A stretch of 64,000 nt of DNA from Hondaea fermentalgiana. Its lineage: Eukaryota; Sar; Bigyra; Thraustochytrida; Thraustochytriidae. The DNA lies in NCBI GenBank assembly GCA_014084085.1, contig NPFB01000019.1, forward strand, positions 833,832 through 897,831, in the 5' to 3' direction. Shown here piece after piece: positions 29,370-39,102 of the stretch. The position numbers and the translations under genes were made by a program. Position 1 is the first letter of the stretch. Every line of letters starts with the position of its first letter. Under the pieces are notes generated by a model. The model saw nothing but the letters and a program-made list of their open reading frames with translations, was not told where the DNA came from and made no database searches.

Positions 29370-30656
29370 ATGGCGAAGGCCAAGGCGAAGGGCGCCGGCA
29401 AGGGGGCGGAGAAGAAGCGCGAGAAAATCGTGGAGGACAAGCTGTTTGGCATGAAGAACGCCAAGGGCCGCAAGGCGCGCGCCATGGCCAAGCAGGTGCA
29501 GGCGTCCGTGCACGGGTCCCGCGGCGGCGAGGCCATGGCGGCCAAGAAGGCCGCGGAGAACAAGCGCGCCAAGGAGGCGCAAAAGGCCGCCGAGAAGGAG
29601 ATGCTGGACCTCCTCGGCGACGCGTACGCGCTCTCGGGCAAGAAGAAGCCCAAGAGCAAGGAGCAAAAGAAGGTCAAGAAGAAGCTCGAGGAGGAGAACA
29701 AAGCCAAAGCCGAGGAAGACGCCGCCCGCCAAAAGGAGGAAGACGAAAAGGACTTTGGCATTCCCATCTGCCCCCTGCGCGAGGTGTACGGCCTGGGTCA
29801 AAAGGCGATTGTCGAGCGTCTTTGCGTGGAAATGACTCACAAGGACAACCTCGTCTCCAAAGCGCACGACGGCTCTCCGTGCCTCAACGTCAAGGTTGCG
29901 GACGGCACGACCCGCAATCCGATGACCATGGTCCTGATTGGCGAGACTCCTCAATCCTTCAACTACAAAAATGGAATGATTCTCGACGTGAGGAACATCT
30001 CGGCCATGGTCCGTGGCCAGCGCGTGCTCCTCGAGGTACCCAAGGGTGCGCAGGGCCTCTCGCAGCCGGCCGACGACGTCGAGGCTTCTGTCACGGAGGC
30101 GAGCGAACGCCTCACAAAGTTCATTAAGGAGAAGATTGTCGAGGAAGAGGAGATCCGCGAGCGTGGAGGCATTCCAATTGAGGAGCGCATCGAGGAAGAG
30201 CGTGCAAACTTGACAGGCACTTTGACGCCGGTCACCAAGGAGCGCTTCTTTGAGTGGAAGGAGAAGAAACGCAAGGAGAAAGAGGAGCAAGAGCGCAAGG
30301 CCGCTGAGGCGTCCAAGAAGGGAGGCAAGGCCGGCGCAGTGCTCAGTGGAAGGGCCCTGTTCCAGTTCGATCAGTCTGTCTTCAAGGACGACGACGACGA
30401 TGACTTTGGTGACACGGGCGGCACCGCGCAAGCTACACAAGAAGCGAGTGTCCAAGATGGCGACGCCACAGACGACAACGACTCCGACAACGAGGGCGCG
30501 ACGGGAGCGAGTGCTAAACCGCCAGCGGCTCCCCCTGCTGACGGCGATTCGAGCGCTATTCAGGAAACACTTTATTTGGAGGGCGATGACGATCTTGACG
30601 ACCTCGACGACCTTGACGATGACGACGACGACGACGACGACGACGATGAAGAGTGA
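29370..30656 (+). CDS. ZC3H15/Tma46 (DFRP1)-type protein lacking CCCH fingers, with OB-like centre
   Basis: 428 aa. Residues 10-45 match the ZC3H15 N-terminus (KKREKIVEDKLFGMKNAKG), a Lys-rich ribosome-associated tail. Residues 262-345 match the DFRP region (IPIEERIEEERANL, TPVTKERFFEWKEKK, SGRALFQF then acidic), which in this family binds and stabilises the DRG1 translation GTPase. The two CCCH zinc fingers expected between them are absent: only three Cys occur there (134, 152, 171), with no C-C-C-H spacing. Instead residues 144-224 look like an OB-fold (CLNVKVADGTTRNPMTMVLI, GETPQSF, GMILDVRN, VRGQRVLLEV). A poly-Asp tail ends the protein. Probable cytosolic translation factor; a normal orthologue with CCCH fingers may exist elsewhere in the genome. 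Confidence 0.7.
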   Translation: MAKAKAKGAGKGAEKKREKIVEDKLFGMKNAKGRKARAMAKQVQASVHGSRGGEAMAAKKAAENKRAKEAQKAAEKEMLDLLGDAYALSGKKKPKSKEQKKVKKKLEEENKAKAEEDAARQKEEDEKDFGIPICPLREVYGLGQKAIVERLCVEMTHKDNLVSKAHDGSPCLNVKVADGTTRNPMTMVLIGETPQSFNYKNGMILDVRNISAMVRGQRVLLEVPKGAQGLSQPADDVEASVTEASERLTKFIKEKIVEEEEIRERGGIPIEERIEEERANLTGTLTPVTKERFFEWKEKKRKEKEEQERKAAEASKKGGKAGAVLSGRALFQFDQSVFKDDDDDDFGDTGGTAQATQEASVQDGDATDDNDSDNEGATGASAKPPAAPPADGDSSAIQETLYLEGDDDLDDLDDLDDDDDDDDDDDEE

Positions 30657-31475
30657 GCACCACCCATTTTCATTTGACAAGATGGCGCTGCTCCTTTCTT
30701 CGCTGATCGCAATGCAATGCGATCCGAGGGTCGGCCAATCAAACGGAAAGGTTATTTTCAACAACAACAAAAAATTAGGGGTGTGCATTTATCTGTACGC
30801 GTTTTCCCGATGATTTAAAAAGCCTCGCGACCTAGACAGCTCTTGTCGCTGACACTCACTGACATCGATGGTCAAATTCACGAACGCAGGCAAGCACATC
30901 ACATAAAAAATCACACCTAAAAAAGAAAAAAGAAAGAATGATTACGAAGAGTATAACTTGGCGTCTCTCTTGCTTCTCTCGCCTAACCAGATGCGATCAC
31001 TTTGGGGCCAAGGGAAGGGGGGAAATCCTTCTCTTACCCCGCCTCCTCATCATCACGAGACACCGAGAACATCTATATCTTTTTCTTTGAAGCCTAGAGC
31101 GATTACATTCTTCTGGAGACTTGAAATAGCATGTTTGACGTAAGTTGACATAATATGATGTAGTATGGCATGACGTGACTTGACTTGACGTGACGGATGG
31201 ATAGACAGATAGATGATAGGTTTGTTGAGTCGTGGACTCATCTCAATTCTGAAATGTTGCCGGGGCAAGGTGAAAAAAAAAAAAGAAGAAAAGAGAAAGC
31301 GTGGTCTCTTCTTCAGAGTCGAACAGAAAGTCGACACGCAAGCTGGGATGACCTGCGCGCCATGCTTGAGAGTCTAATGATACTTACTCAAGGAACGCGC
31401 AGTCAGCCCAAGCCTAGGCCTAACGTTAACCTCATTGTTTGCCTTTGGGGGTCCCGACCCCAAGAACGAATTTCT
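30657..31475. other. Convergent intergenic region, DFRP1-like / NDUFAF5
   Basis: 820 bases of relatively AT-rich 3' flank for both genes. It contains TGACGTGACTTGACTTGACG-type imperfect repeats (about 31168-31195), a GATA/GACA-type stretch to 31220, an A-rich tract (31273-31290), and CCTAGGCCTA at 31413-31422. No gene seen. Confidence 0.5.
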
Positions 31476-32618
31476 TCATTGCGATGATGGCGAGCCACCC
31501 CGAGGGGAAGAATGTTGTGTGAGATCAAAACCCTTGCCAAGCGTTCCCAATGAGGTCTGAGCGACCTGAGGCTTGAGCGGTTTGGGCTGCGAGTCATGTG
31601 GCTTCCATCCAATCATGTAGACCATATCAAAGGTCGCAGGAACGTAGCCCTCCTCGTCACCATAAAGGTGCTCGTAAATCGTCGCAGCAGCTAGAAAGGT
31701 ATCCTTTGACACGTATGGCCGGCGGTTCCAAACCGCGTTCGATTCGCCCATGCCGCTCAAGTTTTCCATGCATTTAAAAGCGGACCCGAACTCGACAGTA
31801 AACGTCTCAGTGTCCACTGTTGTGAGGTTAAATCCTGCATTCGTCAACAGACCGCACGCATCTGCGTGCCGGATCATCGGCGAGACGTGTGCGCTAATGC
31901 CACCTTCGCGCTCTTGTTCAGCAATCGCAAGAGACGTGCGGAGTTCGTGAAGCGTGTCGCCGCCGAGCATCGCACCGATGAAGACACCATCTGGCTTGAG
32001 CGCTCGCTGAGCGCGCTGCAGAGCCTCCGTTAGACCATTGGCCCAGTGCATCGAAAGAGAGCTGACGACGATGTCCACAGAGCCTTCCGGAACGGCTTCG
32101 AGACAGTTTTCAAGAGGACACACGAGTGTCTCCACCTCGAGGCGACCCGAAGCCTCGAGCGTCTGGGCACGCTCGCGCGCAACATTGGCCATCATTGTCG
32201 AAGGCTCGAGCTGAATAACTTTTCGGATGGCGCCTGGCGCCTCAAAGCCGTCCTCATCTTCGATGCCCTCGCGCAAGAGCTCGGCCAAAATGCTGCCTGT
32301 GCCGCATCCGAGGTCAAGTGCGGTGTCAAAGTCTTTGGCAACATCAGAGATGCGGTCAACAATCCTCGAGGCGGCATGCTCGCGCAGAAAGTCGAAGTCC
32401 CCTCCGCTAGACACATAGGCTCGCGCCGCGCGGTCCCTGTGTGCGCGCTTCACGGCACTCTCGAAGGGATCTCGAGTTGCGCTCGGCGCCATGCCCGAGG
32501 CTGCGCGCCGTGCGTTCGCCGCTGCTGCTACTCTCAGACCAGGCGCCTTAGCAACCGCGCGCGTGATACCTGCGCCGCGCGCCATGCTGCTCACGACCAA
32601 GCGTCGTGGCCCGTACAT
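31476..32618 (-). CDS. NDUFAF5: NDUFAF5-type complex I assembly factor (SAM-dependent family)
   Basis: 380 aa, ATG at 32618-32616. The first ~45 residues are Arg/Ala-rich and lack acidic residues (mitochondrial presequence). The class I methyltransferase fold follows, with SAM motif LDLGCGTGSI. Family-specific blocks include VVSSLSMHWAN, KPDGVFIGAMLGGDTLHELR, EREGGISAHVSP, NLSGMGESNAVWNRR and PATFDMVYMIGWK. NDUFAF5 acts in the mitochondrial matrix, where it hydroxylates an arginine of NDUFS7 early in complex I assembly despite its methyltransferase fold (family knowledge). Length and block order fit the human protein (345 aa), with a longer polar C-terminus here. Diverges from the PqiA-like gene. 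Confidence 0.93.
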   Translation of the reverse strand: MYGPRRLVVSSMARGAGITRAVAKAPGLRVAAAANARRAASGMAPSATRDPFESAVKRAHRDRAARAYVSSGGDFDFLREHAASRIVDRISDVAKDFDTALDLGCGTGSILAELLREGIEDEDGFEAPGAIRKVIQLEPSTMMANVARERAQTLEASGRLEVETLVCPLENCLEAVPEGSVDIVVSSLSMHWANGLTEALQRAQRALKPDGVFIGAMLGGDTLHELRTSLAIAEQEREGGISAHVSPMIRHADACGLLTNAGFNLTTVDTETFTVEFGSAFKCMENLSGMGESNAVWNRRPYVSKDTFLAAATIYEHLYGDEEGYVPATFDMVYMIGWKPHDSQPKPLKPQVAQTSLGTLGKGFDLTQHSSPRGGSPSSQ

Positions 32619-33035
32619 TGTCTTCTGCTCCTGCCAACGCGTAGTGGAATTGCTGCGCCTTTCAATCCTCCGACATCATCGTAATGGGCAAGCTCAAATC
32701 GGTGAATCTGTGACGAATAGCCAGCCTGAGCAAACTGCGTTCGTACTGATCTCGTCGTTTCCTGCCTTGGATGAATGAGTCAGAACAACGGCGTGCGTAG
32801 GATATCTCCGCATTCACCGTCAGTCACATCACATGCAAGACGAGAAAAACGAAAATGTAAGGAAAACGCTGCGCCGGTGAAACAAACAAACAAACAAACA
32901 AACAAACAAACAAACAAACAAACAAACAAACANNNNNNNNNNNNNNNNNNNNNNNNNNNNNNNNNNNNNNNNNNNNNNNNNNNNNNNNNNNNNNNNNNNN
33001 NNNNNNNNNNNNNNNNNNNNNNNNNNNNNNNNGGG

Positions 33036-33071
<36 letters not shown>

Positions 33072-33172
33072 CTGGGATCCCCCCGCTCCTGCCCGCTCGC
33101 TGCCCTGGGAGCGGCGCGACGGGGCGCGGCGAGGGCCACAGAGGAGCGGACGAACTGCAGCAGGCACGCACG
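32619..33172. repeat. Divergent intergenic region with AAAC and GCCT repeats and a gap
   Basis: It holds the 5' flank of NDUFAF5 (-) and of the PqiA-like gene (+). An AAAC tetranucleotide run (about 32880-32932) enters the 100-N gap (32933-33032), and a GCCT run (about 33036-33071) leaves it. No gene seen. Confidence 0.7.
32933..33032. other. Assembly gap (100 N)
   Basis: Exactly 100 N, bounded by an AAAC repeat on the left and a GCCT repeat on the right; true length probably unknown. Confidence 0.95.
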
Positions 33173-36100
33173 ATGGGCCCGGCGACACCTCGCGGGGACT
33201 CTGGAACGTCGCGCGAGGAGGCCGTCGCGGCGGAGGAGAGAGAACATGAAGACGGGGTTTGCGCGCAGAATAGAGACGTTGCGCGCGCGCCCATGCCTGA
33301 AGAGCAAAACGCTAGCGCTAGCCAACTCCCTCAACCACCTCTGACTCACAGTCAGGATAACCTCGGGCGACAAATGAGCGACGGCATGGATTTTGCGGCA
33401 GCTGCAGCCACGACGATGCGTCCGCCTCTAGACGTCGACCTCGCCACTTCGTCATCGTCGTCGTCGTCGTCATCATCATCATCATCGTCCTCCTCGTCGT
33501 CGTCATCTTCAGCATCGTCGTCATCGTCGTCATCCTCGCCGCCGTCGACGTCGCCTTCCTCGGCTCATGTTCCTCATAATAAAGACTCCGCAAATTGCGT
33601 CAGCCGAGGGAACGTGGCGCAACACGAAGCGACGGATACAAACCTTGAAACTTCAAACTTTCTTCGCATGCTGGAAGAAGGCGAGGCGAGACGAACCCGC
33701 GAGGAGAATCAAACTGGGTCATCCTCGCTGCCGCCAGGCCCATCTTCGAGGCGACGCGTCCGACGGAGTGCACGCGCCAGTGAAGATTTCTCAAGCGGCA
33801 TCGAGGAGGCCGGCAAGCTGAGTGCGCACACTGTGGAGCTCATCTCCATGACAAGGGACCGTCTGTTTCAATCATATCCAGTGTGGCTTTCCGTCGTCGT
33901 CACTGCGATTCTTGGCGTCTACGCCATTTTGCTCACGTGCGCCATCGTAGCCGATGCCTTTATCCTTTGGAGTAACATCCCTGGCATTCTCGACGGAAGC
34001 ACCGATCTCGTTGCGGTCGGCCAATTTTCCCTCCACGAACTGATCCGACTCACTTGGGCCAATGGTGGCTACTCGTCAGCAATTTTTATCGTGGTCTGCT
34101 CGCTCATTTGGCCGATTGTCATTGTAGGTCTCATGCTCTCGGTATGGTTTGGCGAGCTTCAACTTCGAACGCGCTCGCGGATCTTGCGCTGGGTTTCCCG
34201 ACTTGGGACCATGTCCCTGTACTTTTTCTTTTTCATTTTCTTTCTCGACTCCTTTCTCCAAGTGGACTTCAATGATGATACGGGTACTCACCGCGCCATC
34301 CGCGGCGAGCCCGGCTGGGCTGTCTTTGTCTACCTCGCCAACGTCATTCTTTTGCTCGTGCTCACGGAGTGGATCTACGTCTTGCACTACAACGCAGTAT
34401 ATCTGCTCACCTGGACACTCGAGCGCGAGACCAAGTCGCTTCGTCTCAAGTGGTACTTTGGCAATGCAAATCCTTTGTGTCGGACTCTCTGTTGCGTAAA
34501 TTCCCTTCTCGGGGTGCACGGAGTTCCACAGGGAACATTCACCAAGGAAGAGGCGGCGGCGGCGGCTGCTGCGGCTGCGGCTGCTTCTGCTGCGCCCACT
34601 GCCGCCACTGCCACAAGTGCTGCCGCAACGACTACTTCGGCTTCAACACCGCACCACGATCAGCCTCAAGATGTCTCAGCCGTTGATGGTGACGATCCTA
34701 CTCCTTCTCCCTTTTCTCCTCCTCCTTCTCCTCCTCGAATCGCTGCGCCTCGTGTACAAGGCTCCGCTTGCGAAAGGGAAGTCTCACGAGAAGATGGTCC
34801 GGAGGAAGTGAGTCATGACGTCCTGTCAATAACGTCCTCCGAGCCTCTTATCCTTGGCGGCAGAGGCAACTCGACAGCACGCCGATCAATGTCTGCGGCT
34901 ACGGTTCCAACCTTTCTGCCAGCTCCGCCTTCGCCCATGTCGCCGCCGAGTCCTTCTACCACGGTGCACAGGGCTGCGTCGCAACAGCTGCGTCGCGATG
35001 GTCCGGCACTTGGAGCACAGTCGCATTTTATTCGCCATGCCAATCGCTTCGAGTCTGCCACAAACCGCTCGAGTCGTGCGCAGCGAAGAGAAGGATGGTA
35101 CTTTGCCGACAACAAAGAGGACTCGTCCGGGAAAAAGTCACCCAAGTCCTTGTCCACCGACATGGAGTTTATTCGCGGAAGCTATCGATTCGCCTGCTCT
35201 CGCCTCGGAGAGATCGTTGGCATCGGCGTTTCCATCATGATTGCCGCGCTCGGTGTCAGCGCGTACAGTCTCCCCGTTTTTAAACAGACGCTTGCCTTTC
35301 AGCTGGAAGGAGCGAATCTATCGCCAGGAATCCAGGTGCAATACCTGACACTTCCAGATATTGGTCAACGCCTCCTGCCCGACATTGAGCCAATCGAAGC
35401 GAGCTGGGTGGCAGGCGTGGTGTTCATCGTGGTGTGCTACTTTTTGCTTCTCTTTGCTCTTCCCATTGTGCTGCACTGCATCTCGTCCTTTTGTGCGTTT
35501 TTTCCTGTTCAGCACTACTTTGGGAAACGCTTTCTCCGGGCGCTTTGTCATGCAGGCAATCTTCTCTCCGTTTTTGCTGCCTTTGAGGTCGCCATGATGG
35601 TTCTCATCATCTTTTCCTATGACGTGGGCATGATTCTCTTGGCCATGATGGAGCGGGGCGGTATGAAGGCAGCAGATGATCTGGTCATCGATGGCCTCAG
35701 ATTTGGCTATTGTGCGCAATTCGAAGCTCTCACGCTTTGCCTCGGTCTCTCTCGAGAGGACGGCATTATTACGGGCCTCCTCGTCGCCGGCATGAATATT
35801 CCCTTTCTGTACTATTTTTCTGAAACCTATCATCGACACTTTGGCCTCGTCGCTGATGGCCGCAACGAGCAGAGTTATGCGTCGGGGGAGACGACGCACA
35901 AACATCGGGCCGAGGGATGCATCGTGTACCTTTGCTATCGCGGACATTGCTGCTCGCGCAAGTCGTACATGTTTCGCCAGCAGAGCGTCGATGAGGATCC
36001 CTATTATCGCTTGCAGCGCTCGGACAACTCTTTCATGGAACAGGTGAATCAGCTCGAGGATGGCAAGTATGCAAGCGAGGACGCGGGCGTAGTAGAACAC

Positions 36101-36667
36101 GATGGCGACGCGAGTACTAGTGATGGCAAAGACGGATCATCGAAGCCCGAATCCGGCTGGCGAGCGCGCCGTCGCAGCCTCGCCGCGAACTTTGGACGCC
36201 ACTCGGCCTTGCTGCGTGGGCTTCCGGGGTCGCCTGGGTGGCGGTCTCCTGACGGCAGCGGGACTGGCCTCGACGCAGATGCGCCACCTGCGAGCGCGGA
36301 CCGTCCGCGGCGGCGAAGTCAGCGCTTCACGTTCTCCCGAAGCTCGTCTCAGCCGCCAATTCTCCTTCAGACAGCGGCCTTCTCGGATCAGTCTTCGCCA
36401 CAGTTGACCTCTCCTGGTGCTTCCTCGGCACCTCCAGCTCGTGGTCGTAACGAGAGCAACGTGAGCAACACGAGCAACGCGAGCGCAGGTGGCCAAGCGT
36501 CTCGGCATGAAGTGACGTCCGAGCTCTCGGACGATACCTTGGATAACGAGGAGGAAAACATTTCGACGACGCAAGACACAAACGCCTCCTCCACAAGTTC
36601 AGCAGACCCTGAGCGCTTTGAGGACCTTGAGCAGCAAGATACCACGACAATTCTCAATGTGACATAG
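33173..36667 (+). CDS. PqiA-like multi-pass membrane protein
   Basis: 1164 aa from ATG 33173. The N-terminal 225 residues are polar and contain a long poly-Ser run (nt about 33450-33540). A first membrane block (residues about 237-430) has ELIRLTWANGGY, a FIVVCSLIWPIVIV segment and ILRWVSRLGTMSLYFFF, which resembles the PqiA (paraquat-inducible protein A) domain of bacteria and protists (R-I-L-R-W, then a helix ending in a D/F-rich turn). After a low-complexity Ala/Pro/Ser linker, a second block (about 680-900) has paired helices and FEVAMMVLIIFSYDVGMILL, like the second PqiA half. The tail is Ser/Arg-rich and acidic. In bacteria PqiA works with MCE proteins in lipid transport; the role here is unknown. 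The upstream frame is open into the gap, so an earlier start cannot be excluded. Confidence 0.55.
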   Translation: MGPATPRGDSGTSREEAVAAEEREHEDGVCAQNRDVARAPMPEEQNASASQLPQPPLTHSQDNLGRQMSDGMDFAAAAATTMRPPLDVDLATSSSSSSSSSSSSSSSSSSSSSASSSSSSSSPPSTSPSSAHVPHNKDSANCVSRGNVAQHEATDTNLETSNFLRMLEEGEARRTREENQTGSSSLPPGPSSRRRVRRSARASEDFSSGIEEAGKLSAHTVELISMTRDRLFQSYPVWLSVVVTAILGVYAILLTCAIVADAFILWSNIPGILDGSTDLVAVGQFSLHELIRLTWANGGYSSAIFIVVCSLIWPIVIVGLMLSVWFGELQLRTRSRILRWVSRLGTMSLYFFFFIFFLDSFLQVDFNDDTGTHRAIRGEPGWAVFVYLANVILLLVLTEWIYVLHYNAVYLLTWTLERETKSLRLKWYFGNANPLCRTLCCVNSLLGVHGVPQGTFTKEEAAAAAAAAAAASAAPTAATATSAAATTTSASTPHHDQPQDVSAVDGDDPTPSPFSPPPSPPRIAAPRVQGSACEREVSREDGPEEVSHDVLSITSSEPLILGGRGNSTARRSMSAATVPTFLPAPPSPMSPPSPSTTVHRAASQQLRRDGPALGAQSHFIRHANRFESATNRSSRAQRREGWYFADNKEDSSGKKSPKSLSTDMEFIRGSYRFACSRLGEIVGIGVSIMIAALGVSAYSLPVFKQTLAFQLEGANLSPGIQVQYLTLPDIGQRLLPDIEPIEASWVAGVVFIVVCYFLLLFALPIVLHCISSFCAFFPVQHYFGKRFLRALCHAGNLLSVFAAFEVAMMVLIIFSYDVGMILLAMMERGGMKAADDLVIDGLRFGYCAQFEALTLCLGLSREDGIITGLLVAGMNIPFLYYFSETYHRHFGLVADGRNEQSYASGETTHKHRAEGCIVYLCYRGHCCSRKSYMFRQQSVDEDPYYRLQRSDNSFMEQVNQLEDGKYASEDAGVVEHDGDASTSDGKDGSSKPESGWRARRRSLAANFGRHSALLRGLPGSPGWRSPDGSGTGLDADAPPASADRPRRRSQRFTFSRSSSQPPILLQTAAFSDQSSPQLTSPGASSAPPARGRNESNVSNTSNASAGGQASRHEVTSELSDDTLDNEEENISTTQDTNASSTSSADPERFEDLEQQDTTTILNVT

Positions 36668-37086
36668 ATAAAAAATAAACCTCTTCTTTCTTCCTTTTTT
36701 GCCAAAACAAAGAATGATTTGTCACACCCTGAAGGCCCCAAAAGCAGCTTTGCCATACCATGTCATGCCAAGTCATGCGCCATGCCATGGGCAATTTTGT
36801 CAAGGAAACAAATAACGTGCAATTGCAACCTGGAGAGCGAGTATGAGCAATCCGTGCTTGCATGCCGCTTGCTCTGCATGCATCATACGTCGATTACTTT
36901 TGTGTTGAAGGGTTATTGAAGTTGCGCTGCGCTTTTGACGGCGAAACGATGATGCCGGACGTGATTGAGCTCTGCCTCTCTCAAGAGCGCACTTCACTCG
37001 CCTGAACTAGTCGGGCCTACTGACTACAATGCCTGTCCAAAACTTTCGTTTTCTTTCCATACCAATGTTTTTTTTTTTTAAGAGTT
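36668..37086. other. Convergent 3' intergenic region
   Basis: Between the PqiA-like gene (+) and the bZIP gene (-). It contains several CATGYCA/CATGCCA copies (36757-36790), a possible AATAAA-type signal (36673-36678) just after the stop of the PqiA-like gene, and a T tract (37068-37080). No gene seen. Confidence 0.5.
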
Positions 37087-39102
37087 CTAAAGCACGAGAC
37101 CGTCGTCTCCGCCTTGCTCGCCGAGCATCTCATTGAATTCCTTGATGACTTCTGCAAACTTGTTGCTCATGGTCCCGTCCGGAGCCACGACATCCTCGAG
37201 TTTTTGCATGGCCTTGATGCTAAAATCATCTGGGAATGAAAAAACAACAATAATTCGAGAATCGCCGCCCTGGTTCCAAATCACGGAGCCTTGCACGAAA
37301 AGAGAGGTGATTCGACTCGAGTCTGCAGCCTGTGTCACCGCCGAGTGTTGCGTTGTTGACATGGCAATTACCGTGGCATCCACGCGCCTGCCTCCTCCTC
37401 CTCCACCTCCTCTACCTGCTCCTCCTCCTCGCGATGCTGCTGCCGCACGCACGGCGGGTGATGCAGTCGTGAGTGCAGTCGAACCAGCAGCGCCCGGAAC
37501 GTTTGAGTTTCCAACCGCGGCCACTGGCCCTCCGTGCACTGCAGCAGAAGAACCTGCTGGCGGCGGAGCCCCCGGGGCCTCGATGGAGGGGAGCGGGCTG
37601 GGTCCACTACGCGGACCAGGATTTCCACCAAAGGGACCCGGGAGGGCCACGGCGAACTTGCGAATAAAGTTGCCCATAAAAGACTGGACAGAATTCGTTG
37701 ACGACTCTTGGGCAGCTTTGAGATCACTGGCAGCAGCGCGCATCTCGGCAGGACTAATTTCAGAAGGGAGGGCTAGCGTGCGCAAAGCGATGTCGCTTCG
37801 CCTGCGGTTGCAAATGACGGCCCAATCCTGATCTTTTTGGGGCGGTTCGCGCTTCTCACGATAGTAAAGCATTTTTGTGTCTGCGTCAGGCATATCGTCG
37901 GCCAGCTGGGCGAGTTCAATGTTGTTCACCCGGTATAGTCTGCGCTGAATGTCTGGGTTACTCATCGAGTTCCACATGAACTCGGCCACGGTGGCCGCCT
38001 GCAAGCCTGGAAAGGTGATGTCCACGCGAACGTTGAGACGCTGGCGCGCCGCTGTCCCAGGTGGCCTCGCCCCAGGCCTTTCACCATATTCGTCCTTGAA
38101 CTTGTAATGAAACTGGAAATTCTGAAAAGGGATGTGCAAGTCCGGCGGGATGCGCCCCGGAATCCAGTGGTCCGCGAGGGACTGTGAGACGAGGCCGAGC
38201 ACATGGGCCTGTGCCGAGTCGCTGCCCTGCTTGTGTATAACGTGTCGCGCATCAAGTGCGGTAGGCGCGCCGTCGCAAAGGAATTTGAAGCAAGAGACGA
38301 AACGCTTGTGTTCCTCGAGCTGACCGCGCAAGAGTTCGTTTTCCATGCGCATGTCTGTCGAACCGTTCTCCCGCATCGTCTCCACCTTGGCCTGCAGCTC
38401 GCCGATTTTTGTCAGAAATTGAGAGTGCTCTTCCCGCAGGCGTTGGTTCTCTTCGCGAAGGTCCTGCAATTCGCGCTTGCGTCTGGCTCGCGAGGCTCGG
38501 CTCGCGGCGGCAATTTGTTTCCTTCGCTTCGCGCGTTTTTCCTCCTCGGTCACCGCGCCTTTGGTGGTGATACCGGATTTGTTCCCGCGCAAAGGGGCTG
38601 CGCCTTTGTCACGGGCTCCCACTCCTGTTGCTTGGGACGAAGAATTGTCGCTCAGCGCGCTGTCCATCGATCCGGTTGATGCCTCACGTTTTACACGCTT
38701 GGCTCGGTTACCGTCGAACGCATCAAAGCCATGGGACGCGCTTCCTGCCTGAGTGCTGGCGGCATTCGGTTTGGTTACGTTGCTTGCGGCAAGGTTTCCA
38801 CTGCCAGCGTTGTTGTTGGTGCTGCTACTGCTGCTGCTGCTGCTAGCGCCTTGGTTTGTTTGGATGTGATTGGTGCCATTTTGAAGGTGGCGGTGATGAT
38901 GGTCTTGGTGCTCTTCATTCCAGTCAAGCTCGACACCATCAAGATGACCTGGATCTTCAAGTCTCCCCAAGGCGCCTTCCCCTCCGGGTCCTGGAGACAT
39001 GGGCTTTAGCATGGCGCCCTCGATGGACGGGAGGAACATGTCAAAGTCATCCTTGTAACCCAGTCTGAGTTGTTCATCGAAGCCAAAAGGGTCTTCCTCC
39101 AT
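37087..39102 (-). CDS. bZIP transcription factor with START-like C-terminal region
   Basis: 671 aa from ATG 39102-39100 (MEEDPFGFDEQL). The N-terminus is acidic, His- and Ser-rich, a likely activation region. A Lys/Arg nuclear signal (NRAKRVKRE) lies near 132-140. The basic region is KRAKRRKQIAAASRASRARR (189-208), followed by a zipper with heptad residues L215, L222, F229, L236, M243. By the N-x7-R-x9-L rule, R205 is the invariant Arg and the invariant Asn position is Ile197. Residues about 330-640 have a START-like pattern (TVAEFMWNSMSN, TKMLYYREKREPP, then DWAVICNRR; near the end VIWNQGGDSRIIVVF). Likely a nuclear DNA-binding regulator, perhaps lipid-responsive (inference). The frame extends upstream to 39600 only through repeat translation. 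Confidence 0.8.
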   Translation of the reverse strand: MEEDPFGFDEQLRLGYKDDFDMFLPSIEGAMLKPMSPGPGGEGALGRLEDPGHLDGVELDWNEEHQDHHHRHLQNGTNHIQTNQGASSSSSSSSTNNNAGSGNLAASNVTKPNAASTQAGSASHGFDAFDGNRAKRVKREASTGSMDSALSDNSSSQATGVGARDKGAAPLRGNKSGITTKGAVTEEEKRAKRRKQIAAASRASRARRKRELQDLREENQRLREEHSQFLTKIGELQAKVETMRENGSTDMRMENELLRGQLEEHKRFVSCFKFLCDGAPTALDARHVIHKQGSDSAQAHVLGLVSQSLADHWIPGRIPPDLHIPFQNFQFHYKFKDEYGERPGARPPGTAARQRLNVRVDITFPGLQAATVAEFMWNSMSNPDIQRRLYRVNNIELAQLADDMPDADTKMLYYREKREPPQKDQDWAVICNRRRSDIALRTLALPSEISPAEMRAAASDLKAAQESSTNSVQSFMGNFIRKFAVALPGPFGGNPGPRSGPSPLPSIEAPGAPPPAGSSAAVHGGPVAAVGNSNVPGAAGSTALTTASPAVRAAAASRGGGAGRGGGGGGGRRVDATVIAMSTTQHSAVTQAADSSRITSLFVQGSVIWNQGGDSRIIVVFSFPDDFSIKAMQKLEDVVAPDGTMSNKFAEVIKEFNEMLGEQGGDDGLVL

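Noticed and set aside
28902..30788. 628-codon minus-strand frame opposite the DFRP1-like gene
   Set aside because: It is the antisense of a Lys/Glu-rich gene, giving long Leu/Val runs; the plus strand shows clear family matches.
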